Shown piece by piece: positions 1 through 7,245 of a DNA stretch of 13,826 nt (position 1 is the stretch's first letter; the number at the start of each line of letters is the position of its first letter). This DNA is from Flavobacteriaceae bacterium (GTDB lineage Bacteria; Bacteroidota; Bacteroidia; Flavobacteriales; Flavobacteriaceae). The stretch covers positions 1 through 13,826 of the forward strand of contig JAGLKH010000127.1 in assembly GCA_023141985.1 (NCBI GenBank), read 5' to 3'. Under the pieces are notes generated by a model. That model did not search any database. It was not told where the DNA came from and saw nothing but the letters and a program-made list of their open reading frames with translations. The position numbers were made by a program, and so were the translations under genes.

Positions 1-17
1 AATAAATTGAATTATTT

Positions 18-31
18 TTTGATTAATCAAA
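18..31. repeat. 14-bp perfect palindrome
   Basis: TTTGATTAATCAAA reads the same on both strands with no spacer. It lies in the gene-free end of the window (1-142), directly next to the larger inverted repeat at 32-77. Such a site could bind a dimeric regulator for a gene beyond the left edge, or be a by-product of AT-rich sequence. No function can be assigned from the sequence alone. Confidence 0.35.
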
Positions 32-77
32 GTTTAAAAATATAAGCATAGCCTTAGTTACGGTTATATTTTTAAAC
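32..77. repeat. 14-bp perfect inverted repeat, possible terminator
   Basis: GTTTAAAAATATAA at 32-45 is the exact reverse complement of TTATATTTTTAAAC at 64-77, with an 18-nt loop between them. On the minus strand it lies 65 nt past the osmC-like stop codon, so it could end that transcript. However, the stem has only one G/C pair and no strong U tract follows on either strand, so it is not a textbook Rho-independent terminator. It could also serve a convergent gene to the left, or be the remnant of a small mobile palindrome. Confidence 0.45.
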
Positions 78-142
78 GAAGAATAGGCAGAAAAGAAACG
101 ATTTATATGTGTCATTTTAATGTTTAACCTGGTATAAACCTA

Positions 143-544
143 TTAAATCCAGTTAAAAGATATGGTTTTCTCAATTTCCGGATGCAAACTGTAAAGAACC
201 GGGCAGGTTTTAGCAGTGTGTTCTAATATTTTTTTGTGTTTTGCATCTGCTTTAAACGGCAAATTTAAAACGACTTCTATTTTTGAGATTCGTCTTGGAT
301 CAGGCGCCATAATTTTAGTGACTTCGGCTGTTGTACCATCCATATTAACATCTAAATCTCTTGCTTTAATTCCCATTACAGTTAACATACAATTTGCTAA
401 TCCGGTAGCAACAGTATCTGTAGGAGAGAACGCTTCTCCTTTACCTTTATTATCTATTGGTGCATCTGTAATGTAAGTATCGCCCGATTTAAGATGTGTA
501 TTTTCTGTGCGAAGGTTTCCTTTATATATTACTTTAGAAGTCAT
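143..544 (-). CDS. OsmC family protein (putative thiol peroxidase)
   Basis: A 133-residue protein of the OsmC/Ohr superfamily, closest in style to the YhfA-like OsmC subgroup. Members with two active-site cysteines reduce organic hydroperoxides using a thiol cofactor in the cytoplasm. Two cysteines are seen at the expected places: Cys52 in ANCMLTVMGIKA and Cys114 in KTCPVLYSLHPE. The conserved N-terminal stretch GKGEAFSPTDTVA is also present. I chose the ATG at 544 (MTSKVIYKG) because the family usually begins this way. In-frame upstream starts exist at 553 (ATG) and 556 (TTG) and would lengthen the protein by 3 or 4 residues. The start overlaps the end of the LysM gene by 11 nt, which suggests translational coupling in one transcript. 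Whether it uses bacillithiol, whose last synthesis enzyme is encoded at 5535-7127, is speculation. The family call is firm; the substrate is unknown. Confidence 0.9.
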   Translation of the reverse strand: MTSKVIYKGNLRTENTHLKSGDTYITDAPIDNKGKGEAFSPTDTVATGLANCMLTVMGIKARDLDVNMDGTTAEVTKIMAPDPRRISKIEVVLNLPFKADAKHKKILEHTAKTCPVLYSLHPEIEKTISFNWI

Positions 545-2474
545 TGTTGGCATCAACTATTTTAAGTTCGTGGTATTTTACAATATAAGCAGCTTGGTTA
601 TAAAATCCACCAAAAATCCTTTTGGAATAACGGAACTTATTCTCGACATATTCTGTTTCTATATCGTTATTAGAGGCTTTATACAAATCGTCTTCGGTCG
701 ATAAACGCAATAAAATATCCATTGTTAAGTCGAAACCTCTTATTGCGTATTTATTAGGTTCGGTTTTCCAAACACGCTTATAACGCGTTACAAAACTATT
801 AGTTTGTTCGACATTGAAAGCTCTATTTACCGAAGGGTAATGAAACTTTAATTTAGATAAATCGTAGTTTGAAATGTTTACACCTTCGAACGCTTTATTT
901 TTATTTGTGGTCATCAAGATGATTTCACGTTCTATTTCCAGTTCTTCATCAACACCATTAAATCCATTAATCATACTTGAAACGTTAGATACAAATCCTT
1001 CGTTTTTGGTTTCTAAAAACACAATGTTCAGTCCTTCTTTAAACAGCTCTTCAACATCTTCTAATAAAATATAATGGCCTTCTTTACCATCTTCGTCTTT
1101 TCTTGAGAAAATTTGTTTGGCTAAAGGAAACTCTCCTTTTAACAAATTACTAACTGCTCTATGCTCTGAATCCGAGATAATAAAAATGTGTTTTGATACT
1201 GTATCTGTACTTCTTTTTACAAATTGAATCATTTTTTTTCGTAACAATTCTTCTGAGGGTATTGTTTGAAATACATTATTATATAAATTTTTAGGCTTGG
1301 TTACCGGAGAAACTATTGGTACATTTTCTCCTTTAAGCATAGATGCTGCGCGTTCAAAATTATCAGCTCTAAATGGACCTATTACAGCATCGTAATTAGA
1401 GAAATCTTCATTTCTTAAAATACTTGTAACCTGGCTAATTTGTGCTCTGGTATCGAATACATCTAATTTTGTGGATATCCCTAATTGCTTTGCAGAATCC
1501 AATGCCATAAGGACTCCTGTATGAAAATCTAGAGAAATACTTAAAAGGTCTTCTTTTCGTATCATCGCTTTTACTTCCTGAACCGAGTCTAAATCAATAC
1601 GATTAAGTCTAAACGGAAGCATTACCGCAATACGTTTGGTTTCAAAATTATTAATTTTATCTATTAATATAGAGCGTTTTATATCTGCACTTTCAATATT
1701 ATTTGCTACATCTAAAGGTACTTTTAAGATCATACCTTCTTTTAGTCCACTATCTACTAATTCTGGATTAAGGGATTCAAGTTCTTCTTTTGTTAAACCT
1801 AATTTTATTTTTAATCTAAAGAAACCTTCTTTTGGTAAAACTGTGTAGTATCCAGAGGTTTCTTCAACTATCTTTTCTTCGTTATCAGCTATATTAGGTA
1901 CATTAATTTCCTCACCTAATTGAAGCGAGTCGCCCATTTTTGGGTTTAGTTTTTCAAGCTCCGCAACTGTTATACCAAATTTATAAGCAACGCGCCATTT
2001 ACCTTCTTTAGGTAATACTTTATATTTTTTTATAGTGTTACCTATATTGCTTGTAACCAAAACCGTTTTATAACGTGGAATATTAATTTTATCGCCTTTT
2101 TGTAAATTTTCGGAATATAATCTTGTATTGTGCTTCTTAATATCTTCGATCGTGATATTATATTTTTTTGAAATACTATATAAGGTTTCCTTTCGCTTAA
2201 CTTTATGAGATTTATAGTTTAAAAGTTGTTGCGTTTCAATTTTAACAGGATCTTTTAAAATTCTTGAATTCGGAATTATTAAAACGATATTAGGTTGAAG
2301 ATTTTCTTTAGCATCAGGATTTAAGGCATAAATATCGAAAGGTGTTACCAGGTAAATTTTAGCTATACTTTCTATGGTTTCGCCAGCTTTTACTTTATGA
2401 GTTTTGTATTCTTGTGCAATAGCGTTAAAGCTAAACAAAACTACCAAACTGATACCTAACAAAAATTTCTTCAT
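534..2474 (-). CDS. Secreted LysM-repeat protein with periplasmic substrate-binding fold
   Basis: A 646-residue exported protein. Residues 1-20 form a Sec signal peptide with likely cleavage at AIA|QE and no lipobox, so it is probably soluble in the periplasm. Four LysM-like repeats follow at about 24-68, 88-133, 150-193 and 209-253. The first two are the most typical (KVKAGETIESIAK, KVKRKETLYSISKKY) and the last two are divergent. LysM modules bind N-acetylglucosamine polymers such as peptidoglycan. From about 280 to 640 the protein resembles the type 1 periplasmic-binding fold of amino-acid ABC transporter binding proteins (RIAVMLPFR, then DAVIGPF, VPIVSPVTKP and HIFIISDSE). No transporter genes lie nearby, so transport is unlikely. 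A sensory or scaffold role at the cell wall, in the manner of LpoA, is an inference. It sits between guaA and the osmC-like gene and overlaps the latter. A good -7 box lies just upstream. Confidence 0.88.
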   Translation of the reverse strand: MKKFLLGISLVVLFSFNAIAQEYKTHKVKAGETIESIAKIYLVTPFDIYALNPDAKENLQPNIVLIIPNSRILKDPVKIETQQLLNYKSHKVKRKETLYSISKKYNITIEDIKKHNTRLYSENLQKGDKINIPRYKTVLVTSNIGNTIKKYKVLPKEGKWRVAYKFGITVAELEKLNPKMGDSLQLGEEINVPNIADNEEKIVEETSGYYTVLPKEGFFRLKIKLGLTKEELESLNPELVDSGLKEGMILKVPLDVANNIESADIKRSILIDKINNFETKRIAVMLPFRLNRIDLDSVQEVKAMIRKEDLLSISLDFHTGVLMALDSAKQLGISTKLDVFDTRAQISQVTSILRNEDFSNYDAVIGPFRADNFERAASMLKGENVPIVSPVTKPKNLYNNVFQTIPSEELLRKKMIQFVKRSTDTVSKHIFIISDSEHRAVSNLLKGEFPLAKQIFSRKDEDGKEGHYILLEDVEELFKEGLNIVFLETKNEGFVSNVSSMINGFNGVDEELEIEREIILMTTNKNKAFEGVNISNYDLSKLKFHYPSVNRAFNVEQTNSFVTRYKRVWKTEPNKYAIRGFDLTMDILLRLSTEDDLYKASNNDIETEYVENKFRYSKRIFGGFYNQAAYIVKYHELKIVDANNDF

Positions 2475-2490
2475 TTATATTTTATTTAAT

Positions 2491-2498
2491 CAAATCTA
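2491..2498 (-). promoter_or_regulatory. -7 box for the LysM gene
   Basis: On the minus strand the sequence reads TAGATTTG, an exact match to the Bacteroidota -7 consensus TAnnTTTG, 16 nt before the ATG at 2474. No convincing TTG -33 element is seen at the usual distance of about 19 nt. The predicted leader would be only about 10 nt. This suggests that the LysM and osmC-like genes can be transcribed separately from guaA. Confidence 0.5.
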
Positions 2499-2535
2499 TT
2501 CATTGATATATACGATAATTATTAATTTAAAGACT

Positions 2536-2563
2536 ACTGCAAACTGAACACTGAAAACTGTTT
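2536..2563. repeat. Tandem heptamer repeat, four ACTGNNN units
   Basis: Four consecutive 7-bp units begin with ACTG, followed by CAA, AAC, AAA or TTT. A degenerate fifth unit (ACTTTAT, 2564-2570) runs up to the guaA stop codon. The repeat fills part of the 96-nt gap between guaA and the LysM gene. From memory, similar ACTG/CAGT heptad runs occur between genes in other Flavobacteriaceae, but I cannot verify this here. Function unknown. Confidence 0.5.
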
Positions 2564-2570
2564 ACTTTAT

Positions 2571-4106
2571 CTATTCCCATTCTATTGTTGCAGGTGGTTT
2601 CGAACTAATATCATATACTACTCTATTAACGCCTTTAACTTTATTTATTATTTCGTTTGACGTTTTTTGTAAAAACTTATAAGGTAAATCCACCCAATCT
2701 GCTGTCATACCATCTGTGCTTTCTACAGCGCGTAAGGCTACACATTTTTCGTAGGTACGCTCATCTCCCATAACACCTACACTATTTACAGGAAGTAACA
2801 TTGCTCCAGCTTGCCAAACTTTGTCATATAAATTCCACTCTTTTAAACCATTAATAAAAATAGCATCTACTTCTTGCAAAATACGAACTTTTTCTGGTGT
2901 AATATCTCCCAATATTCTAATTGCCAAACCAGGTCCTGGAAAAGGATGACGTCCTAAAAGCTCTGGATCTATTCCTAAGGAAGCTCCAACGCGTCTAACC
3001 TCATCTTTAAATAATGACTTAAGTGGCTCCACAACTTCCAACTTCATAAAATCTGGCAAACCTCCTACATTATGATGGCTCTTTATTGTGGCACTTGGTC
3101 CTCCAGTTGCCGAAACACTCTCGATTACATCTGGATAAATAGTACCTTGAGCTAACCATTTTACATCTTCAATACGATGTGATTCATCATCAAAAACTTC
3201 TATAAATGCACGACCAATAGCTTTTCGCTTTTGCTCCGGATCGTCTATTCCAGCTAATGCATCCAAAAAACGTGCCGAAGCATCCACTCCTTTCACGTTT
3301 AAACCCATTCCTTCGTATTGAGTAAGTACATTCTTGAATTCATTTTTGCGTAATAACCCATTGTTTACAAAAATGCAATACAAATTTTTACCTATGGCTT
3401 TGTTAAGTAAAATAGCTGCTACAGTTGAATCTACTCCACCTGAAAGCCCTAAAACAACTTTATCGTTTCCTAATTGTTCTTTAAGTTCAGAAATGGTCTC
3501 CTCAACAAACGAATCTGGGGTCCAATCTTGTTCTACTTTGGCTATGTTTACCAAAAAATTTTCTAATAACTGCTTGCCATCTTTAGTATGATATACTTCT
3601 GGATGAAATTGTATAGCATAGGTTTGTTCTCCTTCTATTTTAAATGCTGCATTTTCCACATCGTTTGTGCTTGCTAATAAAACGCCATGAGTAGGTAACT
3701 CTTTTATAGTATCGCTATGACTCATCCAAACCTGGCTGCCTTCAGAAATATTTTCGAAGAATTCTTCACCTTCTTTAATATAAGACAGGTTAGCTCTACC
3801 ATATTCTCTTGTGTTTGAAGGTGATACATTTCCACCAAAAAAGTGTGCTAAATATTGTGCTCCAAAACAAACTCCTAACAGTGGTTTTTTGCCACGAATT
3901 TGTAATAAATCAGGATGTGGAGCATTATCTGCTCTTACAGAAAATGGGCTGCCAGATAGGATAACTGCTTTAAAATCTTCTAAACTGGCCGGAATTTTGT
4001 TGTAAGGGTGTATTTCGGAATAAATGTTAAGTTCTCTAACTCTACGTGCAATAAGCTGGGTGTACTGCGAACCGAAATCTAAAATTAATACGTTGTTGTG
4101 ATGCAT
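2571..4106 (-). CDS. guaA: GMP synthase (glutamine-hydrolysing)
   Basis: A 511-residue two-domain enzyme that converts XMP, ATP and glutamine to GMP, the last step of de novo guanine nucleotide synthesis, in the cytoplasm. The N-terminal class I glutamine amidotransferase domain (about 1-190) begins [13 protein letters not shown] and carries the triad Cys80 ([12 protein letters not shown]), His168 and Glu170 (QFHPE). The ATP-pyrophosphatase domain follows with its P-loop SGGVDS at 222-227. The C-terminal dimerisation domain ends in [15 protein letters not shown]. Length matches bacterial GuaA. I chose the ATG at 4106; an in-frame TTG lies at 4112, but it falls inside the -7 box. The gene is 48 nt downstream of the decarboxylase gene and may be read both from there and from its own promoter. 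Confidence 0.98.
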   Translation of the reverse strand: MHHNNVLILDFGSQYTQLIARRVRELNIYSEIHPYNKIPASLEDFKAVILSGSPFSVRADNAPHPDLLQIRGKKPLLGVCFGAQYLAHFFGGNVSPSNTREYGRANLSYIKEGEEFFENISEGSQVWMSHSDTIKELPTHGVLLASTNDVENAAFKIEGEQTYAIQFHPEVYHTKDGKQLLENFLVNIAKVEQDWTPDSFVEETISELKEQLGNDKVVLGLSGGVDSTVAAILLNKAIGKNLYCIFVNNGLLRKNEFKNVLTQYEGMGLNVKGVDASARFLDALAGIDDPEQKRKAIGRAFIEVFDDESHRIEDVKWLAQGTIYPDVIESVSATGGPSATIKSHHNVGGLPDFMKLEVVEPLKSLFKDEVRRVGASLGIDPELLGRHPFPGPGLAIRILGDITPEKVRILQEVDAIFINGLKEWNLYDKVWQAGAMLLPVNSVGVMGDERTYEKCVALRAVESTDGMTADWVDLPYKFLQKTSNEIINKVKGVNRVVYDISSKPPATIEWE

Positions 4107-4109
4107 GTG

Positions 4110-4117
4110 CAAAAGTA
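4110..4117 (-). promoter_or_regulatory. -7 box abutting the guaA start
   Basis: The minus strand reads TACTTTTG, an exact TAnnTTTG match, ending only 3 nt before the ATG at 4106. If it is active, transcription would begin at or next to the start codon and give a leaderless guaA mRNA. No clear -33 TTG is seen, so the match could be fortuitous. Confidence 0.4.
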
Positions 4118-4154
4118 ATATTTAATAGTAATAAAAATGTAATTTTTAAAAAAA

Positions 4155-5528
4155 TTAAACCATAGAATCTAAAATCATCTCTATGTCTTTTTCGGTTGTA
4201 TCCGGATTAATAAAACAGAAACGTGAAACGGTTTCAAAAGCATCTCCTTTCTTCCATTTGGTTGGTGTAACCAAAGCAAATCCTTTTTTGTGGTTTTCGT
4301 ATGTCCAATGTGTATAGTCTTCAGGTTTCCAACCTTTTCTTCTAAATAATACACATGATAAACTTGGCGCTCTTACTAATTCAACATTAGGATTCTCTTC
4401 AATCATTTTTCCTGCTATATTGGCTAATTCAATACCTCGCTCTACTGCTTCTTTATATCTATTAGTGCCGTGAGTTGCTAATGAGAACCAGAGTGGTAAA
4501 CCTCTAACACGTCGTGTTAGTTGTATTTGATAATCGGTGGGATTAAACCCATGTGCTCCTTCATCTTTAAAAATATCTAAATAAGAACCTTCTTGCGAAT
4601 GTGCCTTTTTTGCCAATTCCATATCTTTATAGATTATTGCGCCACAATCGTAAGGTGAGAACATCCATTTATGAGGATCGATGGTAATACTATCTGCTTT
4701 TTCAATGCCATTAAATAAATGTCTCACAGAATCTGCTGCTAAAGCTCCTCCTCCATAAGCAGCATCAACATGATACCACAGCTTTTCTTTTTCGCAAATA
4801 GTAGCAATTCCATCCAAATCATCTATAATTCCAGCATTTGTAGTTCCTCCCGTAGCAACAACAGCAAATAATCGTTGCCTTTGATGCTCTGTTAGATTAT
4901 CTATTGTTTTTTGTAAATTTTTTGTTTCTAATCTCTCTTCAGAATTTACTAACAAGACATCTACATCTACTACTTTTGCCATTGCTTTTATAGAAGAGTG
5001 CGCGCCAATGGACGTTATTATTAATCCTTTTTCTACTTTATTTTTATCGTTTAAACTTCGCCAATATTCTCTTGCTGTAACAATTGCAGATAAGTTTGCT
5101 GCAGTTCCTCCACTTGTAAAAACCCCAAAAGCACCTTCCGGTAATCCTGTTAAGGACACAATCCATTTCATAGCCTCGTTTTCACAAAAAATACCACCCG
5201 CACCTTCCATCCAATATGCTCCATGAATACTTGATGCCGAAGTTACCAAATCGAACATTACCGCAGCTCTTGTTGGTGCAGCAGGAACAAAAGCTAAATT
5301 TCTTGGGTGATCGGCAGGGACATTAGCCTTTATTAAATGTTGCTTCCATAAATTAAAAGCATATTCTCCTCCAACGCCTTTTTCGGTGATGGTTTCTCCA
5401 ACTAATGCTCTTAATTCTGATTCTTTTTTAGGTTTTCCTATCTCGCGTTTTGTTGCAGAAATTCTATCAATAGCATACTTCATGACATCCATTGTCATTT
5501 CTACCAGGTCAATATCTATTTTATGCAT
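4155..5528 (-). CDS. Group II pyridoxal-phosphate-dependent decarboxylase
   Basis: A 457-residue cytoplasmic enzyme of the glutamate/aromatic amino acid/aspartate decarboxylase family (fold type I PLP enzymes). Seen in the sequence: the phosphate-binding SGGTAAN at 139-145, His177 (GAHSSI), expected to stack on the cofactor ring, Asp255 in HVDAAYGG, which pairs with the pyridine nitrogen, and Lys287 in DPHKWMF, which forms the Schiff base. All key PLP residues are present, so it should be active. The substrate cannot be read from the sequence; glutamate, aspartate (giving beta-alanine), tyrosine, tryptophan and DOPA decarboxylases all share this fold. It starts 6 nt after the bshC stop, so the two genes are almost certainly co-transcribed. 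There is no signal peptide. Confidence 0.93.
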   Translation of the reverse strand: MHKIDIDLVEMTMDVMKYAIDRISATKREIGKPKKESELRALVGETITEKGVGGEYAFNLWKQHLIKANVPADHPRNLAFVPAAPTRAAVMFDLVTSASSIHGAYWMEGAGGIFCENEAMKWIVSLTGLPEGAFGVFTSGGTAANLSAIVTAREYWRSLNDKNKVEKGLIITSIGAHSSIKAMAKVVDVDVLLVNSEERLETKNLQKTIDNLTEHQRQRLFAVVATGGTTNAGIIDDLDGIATICEKEKLWYHVDAAYGGGALAADSVRHLFNGIEKADSITIDPHKWMFSPYDCGAIIYKDMELAKKAHSQEGSYLDIFKDEGAHGFNPTDYQIQLTRRVRGLPLWFSLATHGTNRYKEAVERGIELANIAGKMIEENPNVELVRAPSLSCVLFRRKGWKPEDYTHWTYENHKKGFALVTPTKWKKGDAFETVSRFCFINPDTTEKDIEMILDSMV

Positions 5529-5534
5529 TTTACT

Positions 5535-7127
5535 TTACAGATTTAGTATTAAAAACTCTCCTTTTAGAGGCTGCAAATTTAATACTAACTGTTGGATTAA
5601 TTGCTCTCCAAACTGAAGATAAAGTTCAGAAAAATTAAGGTTACGCTCTTGCAAACTTTGATCTGGAAATAATTGGTTTTGAATTTCTATAATTCTTTCA
5701 ACTTGTTTACTTAATTTTCGTTTTTGAGCTTTGAGTAATCGCTTTTCTAAATTAGATAAGCCCTTTATTTGTTTCTTCTCTTGAGCAGCCACAGCTCCTA
5801 AAAAAGATTTATCCGTTTGTTCTGCTAATTTAAATAGGTTCTTAAACTGTTCTTGTAAGAGTTCCTTTTGGATTGTAAAATCTATATCAATTTTAGAAAG
5901 TGCTTTAACTTGGATACTGACCAATTCGTTTTGCTTTAAAAACAAATCGTGCAAAGAAAGGTTTAGTTTATTAAGCTTTTGTGTTTGCTTTTCGGTCTTT
6001 ACTAAAACAGAATTTCGTAATAAAAGTATTGGAAAAGGAACATTTACGGTTTCAAAATAAGCTTTTAGTTCTAACCAATAGGCTAATTCTCCTCCTCCTC
6101 CAATATAACAAAGATTAGGTAAAATAACTTCTTGATATAATGGCCGCATTATTACATTAGGCGAAAAGCATTCAGGATGGTTTTTGAGTTCATCAAGAAT
6201 TTCATTCCTACTAAATGAAATATCAGTATCGTTTACTTTATAAATTCCGTCTTTTTCAACAATACGATCGCGAACATTATCCTTCAAATAAAACAAATTA
6301 ATTTCTCGGGGGTTTACTTGAATTTTATATTGGTTTTCTAATGCTGCATTAGATTTTAAAACCGACTTATATGAAACCTGTTCTAGTAATTCTTTTTCAA
6401 TATAAGGTGCGAACAAACGTTTCAATTCTGGTTCGTTGGCATCTATAATTACCAGTCCTAAATCCCCAAACAATTCATTAGCCAAATAACGTGTGGCATC
6501 AGCTAAATTTGAATGATTTAAATACGCTTTGTTAAATAAATCTTTTAAAAAATCGGCGTTTTTACCTTGTCCCAATTCTGATGAAAATATTTTAAAGACG
6601 TCTTCTAATCCATTTGTGTCTAATTCTCCAACAGCTCCTTTAGAAATACGGTTCCATTGTATTTTTTTACCCTGAAAATTGAAGTAGTTAATTTCTTCAA
6701 AATCATGATCTTCGGTTGCCATCCAATAGATTGGCACAAAATTATAATCTGGATATTTTGCTTTTAATTCTTTGCTAAGGTTTATAGTTGAAACAATTTT
6801 ATATAAAAAATATAAAGGTCCGGTAAATAAATTAAGTTGATGGCCTGTAGTTATAGTAAATGTGTTCTCATGTTTTAATGCTTCAATATTTTGTTTTGTA
6901 AGTACTGAAGCATTTATATTTTGATATTGGTTATTGATCGTACGCGACAATAGGCTTCTCACTTCGTCTTGGAATGACAGGCGTTTTTCTTCAATTTGTG
7001 CTTTAAAATTTTTAAGTTTTGGAAATCGGTTATAAAAGGGTTGCAATTCTGGTTTTTCATCCAAATAATCACAAATTAACGGCGAAAAATATTGAGTTTC
7101 TCTAAACGAAATACAGTCTGTTGGCAT
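5535..7127 (-). CDS. bshC: Putative cysteine ligase BshC (bacillithiol biosynthesis)
   Basis: A 530-residue protein of the BshC family, which adds cysteine to glucosaminyl-malate in the last step of making the low-molecular-weight thiol bacillithiol. Family landmarks seen: GHQLNLFTGP at 95-104, YWMATEDHDFEE at 134-145 (Rossmann-like core), and the glycine-rich YIGGGGELAYW near 341-351. A long charged helical region at about 370-480 fits the family's coiled-coil insert. Length is normal. Translation starts at the ATG at 7127 (MPTDCISFRET). It is the first gene of the leftward block and divergent from the M14 peptidase gene. bshA and bshB are not in the window, which is usual because bsh genes are often scattered. 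Confidence 0.95.
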   Translation of the reverse strand: MPTDCISFRETQYFSPLICDYLDEKPELQPFYNRFPKLKNFKAQIEEKRLSFQDEVRSLLSRTINNQYQNINASVLTKQNIEALKHENTFTITTGHQLNLFTGPLYFLYKIVSTINLSKELKAKYPDYNFVPIYWMATEDHDFEEINYFNFQGKKIQWNRISKGAVGELDTNGLEDVFKIFSSELGQGKNADFLKDLFNKAYLNHSNLADATRYLANELFGDLGLVIIDANEPELKRLFAPYIEKELLEQVSYKSVLKSNAALENQYKIQVNPREINLFYLKDNVRDRIVEKDGIYKVNDTDISFSRNEILDELKNHPECFSPNVIMRPLYQEVILPNLCYIGGGGELAYWLELKAYFETVNVPFPILLLRNSVLVKTEKQTQKLNKLNLSLHDLFLKQNELVSIQVKALSKIDIDFTIQKELLQEQFKNLFKLAEQTDKSFLGAVAAQEKKQIKGLSNLEKRLLKAQKRKLSKQVERIIEIQNQLFPDQSLQERNLNFSELYLQFGEQLIQQLVLNLQPLKGEFLILNL

Positions 7128-7148
7128 AGTTAATATTGAATTCTTGTG

Positions 7149-7156
7149 TAAATATA
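7149..7156 (-). promoter_or_regulatory. Possible -7 box for bshC
   Basis: The minus strand reads TATATTTA, matching TAnnTTTG at all but the last base, 21 nt before the bshC ATG. No TTG -33 element is visible, and the surrounding sequence is AT-rich enough for chance matches. Confidence 0.3.
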
Positions 7157-7208
7157 ATGTACTTAAATATTTTAAGTCCTAAATTTTAGTTAATTCGTTT
7201 TCGGTTGT

Positions 7209-7216
7209 TATCTTTA
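7209..7216 (+). promoter_or_regulatory. Possible -7 box for the M14 peptidase
   Basis: TATCTTTA matches TAnnTTTG at all but the last base, 29 nt before the ATG at 7246. TTAG at 7186-7189, about 19 nt upstream, is a weak -33 candidate. The box lies in the 118-nt divergent region shared with bshC. Confidence 0.35.
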
Positions 7217-7245
7217 CTTTTCATATAAAAATCATAATTATACTA

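Noticed and set aside
18..31. Possible FNR/CRP-type operator in the palindrome TTTGATTAATCAAA
   Set aside because: The half sites TTGAT and ATCAA are separated by 2 bp, whereas FNR-type sites need 4 bp. No regulated gene is visible on the left.
4107..4112. TTG start for guaA giving two extra residues
   Set aside because: The ATG at 4106 gives the usual GuaA N-terminus, and the upstream codons fall within the likely -7 box.
6963..6985. GGAATGACAG-like motif in bshC resembling a flavobacterial intergenic repeat
   Set aside because: It lies in the coding frame and encodes the ordinary residues LSFQDEV; the match is short and explained by the protein.
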